A DNA stretch of 64,000 nt from Nakazawaea peltata. Lineage: Eukaryota; Ascomycota; Pichiomycetes; Alaninales; Pachysolenaceae. Both the position numbers and the translations under genes were made by a program. This document shows positions 57,915-64,000 of the stretch, in pieces. How positions within the stretch are numbered: the first letter of the stretch is position 1; the number at the start of each line of letters is the position of its first letter. The DNA is taken from positions 1 through 64,000 of the forward strand of contig BCGQ01000011.1 in assembly GCA_001599355.1 (NCBI GenBank), written 5' to 3'. The notes under the pieces are model-generated. The model was not told the DNA's origin. It worked only from the letters and a program-made list of their open reading frames with translations, and did no database searches.

Positions 57915-59645
57915 ATGTCATTCAGACTCTCACAGTTGGATCCGATCCCCAAAATCAAAAATGTGGAACTCGATCGGACTATTGGCCAGGGCGCCTTTGC
58001 CCTTGTGAAAAGAGCTCGACTTCTGAAGAGTCGAACCAAAGTGTTTGCAGTGAAGTTCATCCACCTCACATCGTCTAAAAGAGCCGGATTATCAGAGCAA
58101 CAGATAGGACAGGAGATTCTCCTTCATAAACTGTGCTCTGGGCACCCCAATGTCATCAAATTAATGGAGTATGGAGCCGATGTAAATTGGTTATGGATTC
58201 TGATGGAGTTGCTGCTGGGAGGTGACTTATTTGATAAAATTGAACCTGATTATGGGGTAGACGAGGAGGTTGCTCATTTTTATTTCAAGCAGTTGATCTC
58301 AGCTGTTGAGTTTGTCCATCTGAGAGGTGTAGCTCATAGAGATATCAAGCCCGAGAACATATTACTCGATCATCAAGGAAATTTGAAGTTGGCGGATTTC
58401 GGATTGCTGGCAGTGTTCAAGACTAAATCTGGTAAAAGACGTCAATGTATGACTCCGTGTGGATCTCCTCCTTATATGGCACCAGAAGTGCTGTCTTTAC
58501 AAGGATATGATCCAACTGGAGCCGATCTATGGTCTTGTGGAATTGTATTATACGTTTTGTTAACGGGACAAACACCATGGGATGAACCTACATTGGATGA
58601 TTCAGACTTCAACAAGTTCATTGAGAATGACGGGAAAGTTCATACATATCCGTGGTCTAAATTTGATCCACTTGTGTTATCATTATTACGGTCATTATTA
58701 AAACCAGACCCTCAGAAAAGACTTTCATTGGAATTATGTCGTAAACATTTATGGGTTAACAAGGCCAATATATTTTCAGAAGATAGTTTGAATGGACTTT
58801 GTAAAGATACAACGTTATTGACAGCTCGTTTATTAAGTAATTTGCATATTGGATTAGACTCTACAGACACATCAAAAGATGAAGAATTGTTTGCCAGTTA
58901 TAATAAGGAACTGTTTGGGAAAGTTTCTGCCACTTCACAACCTGATATTGGAGGTATGATCGACGATAATGATGACAATCACCTTGAACAGCAATTCCCA
59001 TCTCTGACTCAAGAATATTACACTGAACATTCGAGAAAGAAGAGGATGTTGAACTCGAGGGGACTGAGTAATGAAGAAGGATCGGCTGAAGATGAATTGG
59101 TATTGAGTTTGATTGCAAAGGACCCGGCAGTATTACAATTTATGGATCAAAATAGTAGGAGATCGAAATTGAATCAACTGTTACAACTGCAACAACTGCT
59201 GCTGATGATATTTGGGGAGAAATTGACTAGATTTTTCTCTACGTCTTCAGTTCCAATTTTGATACCTAAATTATTTGATGCCTTGCATAGAGTTGGGCTG
59301 CAAACTAAGGGGTCACTGCAAGAACAACAATTGATCTCACAGTTGTCATCCAATAATCTGTCTCCTGTTTTCATTGTGTTCACTACTTTAGACAGCCGTA
59401 GATTACCATTGAAGGGACATATCAAGGTATCACCAACACCTCTGAAACAATTAAAGAAGGTTGAATTTTTGAAATCCAAGGGAGATCCTTTGGAATGGAG
59501 GAAGTTTTTCAAGACATGTACAGTTTTATGTAAAGAGGTCGTGTATGTCGATGAGGAGATGTTTTCAAGTGGAGTTGAAGAGAAGCCGAGTGAAAATAAG
59601 GAGAATGAGGAGATGAAAGAGGGGAAAAGGAAGTTGTCTCAATAA
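57915..59645 (+). CDS. CHK1: DNA-damage checkpoint kinase Chk1
   Basis: 576 residues from ATG 57915. The kinase domain (about 17-276) has GQGAFALVKRA, VFAVKFIHL, GGDLFDKIEPDYGVDEEVA, HRDIKPENILLD, DFGL-AVF, CGSPPYMAPEVL and WSCGIVLYVLLTGQTPWDEP. The GGDLFDKIEPD motif is diagnostic of Chk1. With CTG as Ala: MELAAGGDLFDKIEPD (58212-58217) and DFGLAAVF (58407-58409), as in the family. The C-terminal part carries a KA1-like autoinhibitory region (about 400-540) and a Lys/Glu-rich tail. It arrests mitosis downstream of Mec1/Rad9 signalling. Confidence 0.93.
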   Translation: MSFRLSQLDPIPKIKNVELDRTIGQGAFALVKRARLLKSRTKVFAVKFIHLTSSKRAGLSEQQIGQEILLHKLCSGHPNVIKLMEYGADVNWLWILMELLLGGDLFDKIEPDYGVDEEVAHFYFKQLISAVEFVHLRGVAHRDIKPENILLDHQGNLKLADFGLLAVFKTKSGKRRQCMTPCGSPPYMAPEVLSLQGYDPTGADLWSCGIVLYVLLTGQTPWDEPTLDDSDFNKFIENDGKVHTYPWSKFDPLVLSLLRSLLKPDPQKRLSLELCRKHLWVNKANIFSEDSLNGLCKDTTLLTARLLSNLHIGLDSTDTSKDEELFASYNKELFGKVSATSQPDIGGMIDDNDDNHLEQQFPSLTQEYYTEHSRKKRMLNSRGLSNEEGSAEDELVLSLIAKDPAVLQFMDQNSRRSKLNQLLQLQQLLLMIFGEKLTRFFSTSSVPILIPKLFDALHRVGLQTKGSLQEQQLISQLSSNNLSPVFIVFTTLDSRRLPLKGHIKVSPTPLKQLKKVEFLKSKGDPLEWRKFFKTCTVLCKEVVYVDEEMFSSGVEEKPSENKENEEMKEGKRKLSQ

Positions 59646-59769
59646 GTACTACTGACGACTAGTATTTCACTAGTGTTTCCGACTAGTCATGTAACTATCT
59701 ATAGGTTGTTTCAATAAAGTATCTCTAGTACTATATTATGGTATCTTATTTACATATATGTAGAGATGA

Positions 59770-62162
59770 TTAGGGGTTTTCCGGTTGGTTTTGTGGTTGG
59801 TTTTCCGAGGGTTGTGAGTTTTCCGAGGGATTTCCGGGGGTATCATTGTGATCCAGTCCGTCCAGGGCACTTTCCAGGGAAGTGGTACTCTCATTCACAT
59901 TATTCGTAGAACTACCCCTTCCAATACCACCCAACGCCCCAAAAATCAAATCATTAATAATCGAATTCTGAAATGATATATCATCACGATGAGGATTATC
60001 TAAGCTTTGATTAGAATCTCCCAAATTTACTGTCTCTACTCCTGTTGGTGTACGTCTGGATGAGACTCCAATAGGGAAAAGTGGATCTCTATTTACAACT
60101 TCGGAATGAGAGAATGCTCCTGGGATACCTGGAGCTCTTCCGATGCTAATCATTCTTCTGCTGATGACTCTTGGAGGGTTACGAGATGGGTTGGAATTGT
60201 TATTGATAGAATCTCTAATGGCAGAAGCGATAAGAGAAGGTGCTAAACCATTACCAATAGGGATAGCACCTATTCCAACCGAGGGAATTGAAGGAGTTAA
60301 TCCAGATTCCGCAGAAGCAGCAGATGTTCCAGAAGTACCAGACACACTAGCATTAGAACCAGCTCCTGGAGTAGCCGTACCTGAACTTGCATTGGATCCT
60401 CTTCCCGATAATCCAGAAGCTCCTTGTGAATTTCCAATTCCTTCACTAAGAGAATTTGTCAACCTATTGATAATTCTTCTGATAATGTTGTCCCTAGTAA
60501 ATCTGTCTAATACAGAACCACCGAGAGAACCATTATCTCCCGAATCTCCAATGATATGAGTTGTAGTTACAGGGGAAGAACCATTGGAACCATTAGAGGC
60601 CGCGGCAGCGGCGGCAGCAGCAGCGGCGGCAGCAGCAGCTCCTGTCATAAGCCCAGGGAACAGTGCAGGTGTAGCCGACACAATAATAGGAACATTATTA
60701 AGACTATTACGCAAATCGTTATCCAATGAAGCAGCCAGAGCAGCTGGGTCTGAAGAATCAGATACCACTATCATTGGGACCCGGTTAACTTCGGCATTAA
60801 GCAAGAAATCACGGCTTGAATCGTTGAAAAATGTGGCTAAATTCGGTAAGTTCATAGTTGTTGTATGAATTCCATTATTTGAGTCACCAGAAGTGTTTAA
60901 TGAGATCTTATGACGACATAAAGGACATGAATTGTTGGTCTTAAGCCACTGATGAAGACAAGCTTGACCAAAGATATGATGACAAGGCATTTCTATAGGT
61001 ACATGAGAGTACGATTTGGAGGATTCGGATTGAGGTTCGGGCAGTGTCTGTGAAACCCCTCTTCTCTCACCATCATTTCCTCTAACATTCTTTGTGGATT
61101 CTTCAGTATCATCTTCTCTCTTTCTCTTGGTAGAGTCTGGATCATCAAATGCATCGTAACAAATTGGACAGTCTGTTTCAGAAATCTCATCCAATTTCTT
61201 TGTAGGTAATTTCAAAAATGCTTCTTCTGAGAGACCTTTATGAAGGTTTTGTAATGACATTGCAATGGTACGGAACAGAATGATGGTAGCGAACCGAATC
61301 AACAGTTGTAAACGACCTTCATCTTCACCTTGAGGAACGTTGGGTACGTTGATGACCAACGAAGCAGATCTATCTCTGTTTTCTTCCAGGTCGAGACCAC
61401 CAGAAGAGTAGTCGTAGTTGACAGTTAAGACTATGTTACGATTTGTGGTTGGAGTGGATGAACGAGAATGCAGTTGATCGGCCGAAGGCAGAGATGAGGT
61501 CAGAGCCGAGGCCAGAGGAGGCTCAGGACGAGGACCTTGAGGGGTCAGAGATGACTGAGAAGAATCTTGATGTAAAAGATCAAGTAAAGAACGGGAAGTT
61601 CTGTTTTCACCGTAAACTCCATCGGAAGAGACATCAAACAGGGGGTAGTCCAAACCTCTGATTGGTTGGGTAGTCAGTGGAGCAGTCAGTGGAGCAGGGG
61701 TTTGAGTCAGCGGCTCGGCAACTGCCGGTACCCCAGCAACCGCAGAATCAGATGATACAGGCTCCGCTTGCAGAGTACCTTGATCTTGCTCAGATTGCAG
61801 AGATTCCACCAGTGGCGCCAGTGATCCTTGAGATTCCCCCTGAGATCCCCCCTGAGATTCCGCCAGTTCATCTCCTTGAGATTCTACCGCCCCAGTATTG
61901 GTAGCCGCCCGTGACTCACTCTCTGTATTCCCTCTTCTTCTCAGTTGTCTATCCCTATGCTCTCGAATAGCGTTCATTATATTGTCTCTGTAGTCGATAA
62001 TCACATCCTGTTGAGGTCCGTTGCCGAACTGAAGGATCACATAGCGATCAATCCCTTCGGATCGGTTACTATTTCTAAGAAGGTAGTTAGTATATGATTT
62101 GGGGATGGGGTGGATGTGAACACGGTGTTGAGTGATTTAATCATTACATACCTATTATCCAT
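59770..62162 (-). CDS. SAN1: RING-finger nuclear protein-quality-control ubiquitin ligase, one intron
   Basis: Exon 1 is 62162-62152 (ATG GAT AAT AG) and exon 2 is 62074-59770. Splicing gives [20 protein letters not shown] and 771 residues in total. Exon 2's own frame has no ATG near the start and meets a stop upstream, so the intron is needed. The RING (about residues 305-390) reads [10 protein letters not shown], then [17 protein letters not shown] and [11 protein letters not shown], with a long disordered insert between its halves. Most of the rest is disordered (Ser/Gly/Asn/Gln-rich), including a poly-Ala run (GAAAAAAAAAAAAA). Disorder flanking a RING is the design of San1, which binds misfolded nuclear proteins directly and marks them for the proteasome. 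Confidence 0.85.
62075..62151 (-). other. Spliceosomal intron of SAN1 (77 nt)
   Basis: On the minus strand: donor GTATGT (62151-62146), branch TACTAAC (62092-62086), acceptor TAG ending at 62075. It splits an Arg codon (AG|A). Confidence 0.88.
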
Positions 62163-62924
62163 GGGTTGAATATGTGGATGATTCGACTTGGTTGAAGTCT
62201 TTACTAAGCAACACAAAACGACGCATTTTGTAGGGATGTTTTTTGCCTAAAATTGGAGGAAGGAAGTGATAAAATGCTGAGGAGAAGGAAGGAGAGGTGA
62301 GGGAAGGAGAAGAGAGGGAAGGAAAAACGGAGGGAAGTGAGGGAAGTGGGAGAAAGATGGGGAGAGAAACCGGATGAATTGGATCTGCAGAGCAGTAAAA
62401 TTATGAGTAGAGGCTACAAAGGAGAATTAACAGGAATTTGAAGTTAGAGGTAATTTAATTCAAGCAGAGCCTTTGGATCTCCCTTGTATCATGATCCTAC
62501 CTCGGTTCTAATCAGTTCCCTATCGCATTTAAAAGTGGAACACAAAATGATACGAGGAAATAAAGTGCGCGCGCCATATTAATTTGAGCTAGATGGGAAT
62601 ATAGGCGACAGAGAGTAGAGAAAAGAGAAGAGAGAAAGGAATTGAAGAGATTATACAGAGAAGAGAAAAAGAAGAAAAGAACCAAACGCAAGTAGAACCG
62701 AGACAAAGAAATTCTCAGAAGCGAAACGAAAATAAAGGAACTAATGAGGAAACAGAGAAGAGCAAATAAATTGAGATGAGGGGAGATAAACTGATTAGGG
62801 AGGTTTGAACCAGGTACTGGACTTATTTCCTTTCCTGTACATTCAGTAACGTAATGACGTACTGACTTGACAACGTGATACGAAATAACTCAACTCAGTT
62901 AACTTCCTTTCTCAATCTCGCTCA

Positions 62925-62992
62925 ACTCCGTTATCCACTCCGTCATTCACTCCGTCATTCACCTCATCACTCACCTCATCACTCCACTCTTC
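62925..62992. repeat. Short tandem repeats, ACTC(C/A)(G/C)TCATTC type
   Basis: Imperfect ~10-12-bp units: CACTCCGTCATT twice, then CACCTCATCACT twice. Adjacent units differ by one or two bases. Confidence 0.7.
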
Positions 62993-63310
62993 TGTACCTT
63001 TCCCTCTATACTATCTATACTCTGTGGCTTTGCGCTCACATCGCCCCCTTTACGCCTACGCGCAAATAAAATAAAAAAATGACGTAGTCTCTGCGTACAA
63101 ACTCTGTAGTCAGTCGGTGATCACTGCCTAGTCACTGCGTCGTTACTACGTAGCCAATGCATACTCATCTGCACTGCCCGGTAAAATAACATACAAATCA
63201 CGGTTACAAACGGGTTATGTCGATGGGATATGTCGATGGGACTAATTTTGGTACGCCTTCAAATATGCACGTATAATCAGGGCCATCGATGACAAATCAC
63301 ATCTGACATC

Positions 63311-63350
63311 TCATAGCAGCTCATAGCAGCTCATAGCAGCTCATAGCACC
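63311..63350. repeat. Four tandem copies of TCATAGCAGC
   Basis: Units at 63311, 63321, 63331 and 63341. The first three are identical and the last ends in ACC. The period is exactly 10 bp, one turn of the helix. Confidence 0.9.
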
Positions 63351-63485
63351 AACTAGAACTACTACGACTCACTTCTACGACTTTTACTAAGCTTCTCAAT
63401 ACCTCTACTCATCTACTCTACACCTCTATAATAAATCTGTATATTGTTTTTCTTAGATAAATTCGGACTTCCTCTATTCAAATCC

Positions 63486-63999
63486 CTACAAAAACATAAC
63501 ACCAACCAAACCGGCAGCAATGACGGTCAAAATCAGCATGTCTGGACGGAAAGTGGATCCTTCACTCTTTTTAGAATCAGGCCCATTAGATGTAGAAGAT
63601 GAACCAGATGTAGAAGAAGATCCAGAACTAGATTTTGTTCCAGTAGCAGTTGTCACATTTCCAATTACACCTGTAGTATAAACCAATTTGGTTTGAGTAT
63701 CATAGACATTAGTACTCCAAGTCTCCGAATAGCCTGACAGAGATGTAGCCGATGGAATTGAAGAAACAATAGCCTCAACATCAGAATCAGAGGAGTCAAG
63801 GTTCAGTTGCAGTAAAGCAATTTGTCCATCTTCTAAATCGTAAACAACATAAGCAGAACGTAAGAAAGAAGCACCCAAAACCCAGCTATCATCTCCAGAA
63901 CTCAAAGCTCCAACAGCACAATAAGAAGTAGCAGCACCTGAAGAAGTGGTTACTTCAACCATAAGGTCTGTCAATGGCATAGAGATGACAACACCCGAG
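63486..63999 (-). CDS. Yapsin (GPI-anchored aspartyl protease), C-terminal part
   Basis: The frame is open to the right edge, so only the last ~170 residues are present; the stop is at 63486. SWVLGASFLRSAYVVYDLED and GQIAL-Q match the C-terminal lobe of yapsins and secreted aspartyl proteases (ILGDTFLRSAYVVYD...IALAQ). In QIAL-[CTG]-Q the CTG falls on the family Ala (IALAQ). A Ser/Thr-rich stalk (SSSGSSSTSGSSSTSNG) and a hydrophobic tail (ILTVIAAGLVGVMFL) form a GPI-attachment signal. Yapsins process proteins at the cell surface and support wall integrity. The catalytic Asp residues lie outside the window. Confidence 0.9.
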   Translation of the reverse strand, partial: SGVVISMPLTDLMVEVTTSSGAATSYCAVGALSSGDDSWVLGASFLRSAYVVYDLEDGQIALLQLNLDSSDSDVEAIVSSIPSATSLSGYSETWSTNVYDTQTKLVYTTGVIGNVTTATGTKSSSGSSSTSGSSSTSNGPDSKKSEGSTFRPDMLILTVIAAGLVGVMFL

Positions 64000-64000
64000 A

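Larger units (their letters stand above)
62163..63485. promoter_or_regulatory. 1.3-kb intergenic region upstream of SAN1, rich in short tandem repeats
   Basis: A purine-rich tract (62270-62360, 62600-62760) is followed by several short-period repeats listed separately, and by scattered TGACGTA/ACGTAGTC words (62850-63150). No gene is supported. Confidence 0.5.

Noticed and set aside
1-64000. Alternative codes: CTG as Ser (CUG-Ser clades) or Leu (standard)
   Set aside because: The conserved columns hit by CTG are Ala columns (AHA, ATTASDA, APE, TPAMTTRG, GKA). Ser explains only some by similarity, and Leu disrupts most.

Overview
This is nuclear DNA of a budding yeast (Saccharomycotina). It is compact, with about 34 protein genes in 64 kb. 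Most genes have no intron, but five have short spliceosomal introns with GTATGT or GTAAGT donors and TACTAAC branch points. The gene set is typical of yeast: RPL36, MRPL24, PDB1, MED31, PBS2, TIM54, SHM1, CHK1 and SAN1.

The most important reading is the genetic code. In gene after gene, CTG codons fall on positions where the protein family has a near-invariant alanine. Examples are the APE motif of the PBS2 kinase, GAGPAHA and ATTASDALMNPFD in the MRS3/4 carrier, TPAMTTRG in SHM1, DPVLAAA in NHA1, SLAN and PEYARF in MED31, and EACAIQ in CMC4. Read as Leu these motifs are broken; read as Ser they fit worse. I conclude that the organism is a CUG-Ala yeast (the Pachysolen / Nakazawaea / Peterozyma lineage). 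The exact genus cannot be fixed from this window. All proteins below should be read with CTG = Ala.

Layout. 1-1130 is the 3' end of a GPI cell-wall protein gene. 1.8-3.9 kb is a possible Vid24-family gene (-). 5.1-8.2 kb is a GAL4 orthologue that keeps a Gal4-like C-terminal motif. 8.2-15 kb holds an unknown protein, a GYP5-like Rab GAP, MRPL24, spliced RPL36 and a mitochondrial membrane protein. 15.4-19.7 kb holds a previously hidden spliced CMC4 (-), an unknown 354-aa protein and two lineage-specific ORFs. 20.3-29 kb holds PDB1, an acetyl-CoA transporter, a FIT protein, MED31, a sugar transporter and a YFH7-like kinase. 29-31.1 kb is free of long ORFs but holds an RNase P RNA gene and a second hidden spliced microprotein gene. 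31.3-40.4 kb holds the iron carrier MRS3/4, a glyoxylate reductase, AIM23, a spliced TMEM184-like gene and a GPI-PLD-like gene. 40.7-46.4 kb holds a small coiled-coil protein, a chitin deacetylase, an SPX phosphate transporter and a LOG-family protein. 48.2-64 kb holds PBS2, TIM54, SHM1, NHA1, an unknown protein, CHK1, spliced SAN1 and the C-terminus of a yapsin.

The genes do not form one operon-like system. Many act in mitochondria (PDB1, SHM1, TIM54, MRPL24, AIM23, CMC4, MRS3/4), and several of these share an A-run/T-run (AATTTT) promoter element 50-150 bp before the start codon. The RPL36 promoter combines a CACGTG box with a Tbf1-type AACCCTAA site, the arrangement regarded as ancestral for ribosomal-protein control outside Saccharomyces. 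No tRNA gene, transposon, virus-like element or CRISPR array could be supported.
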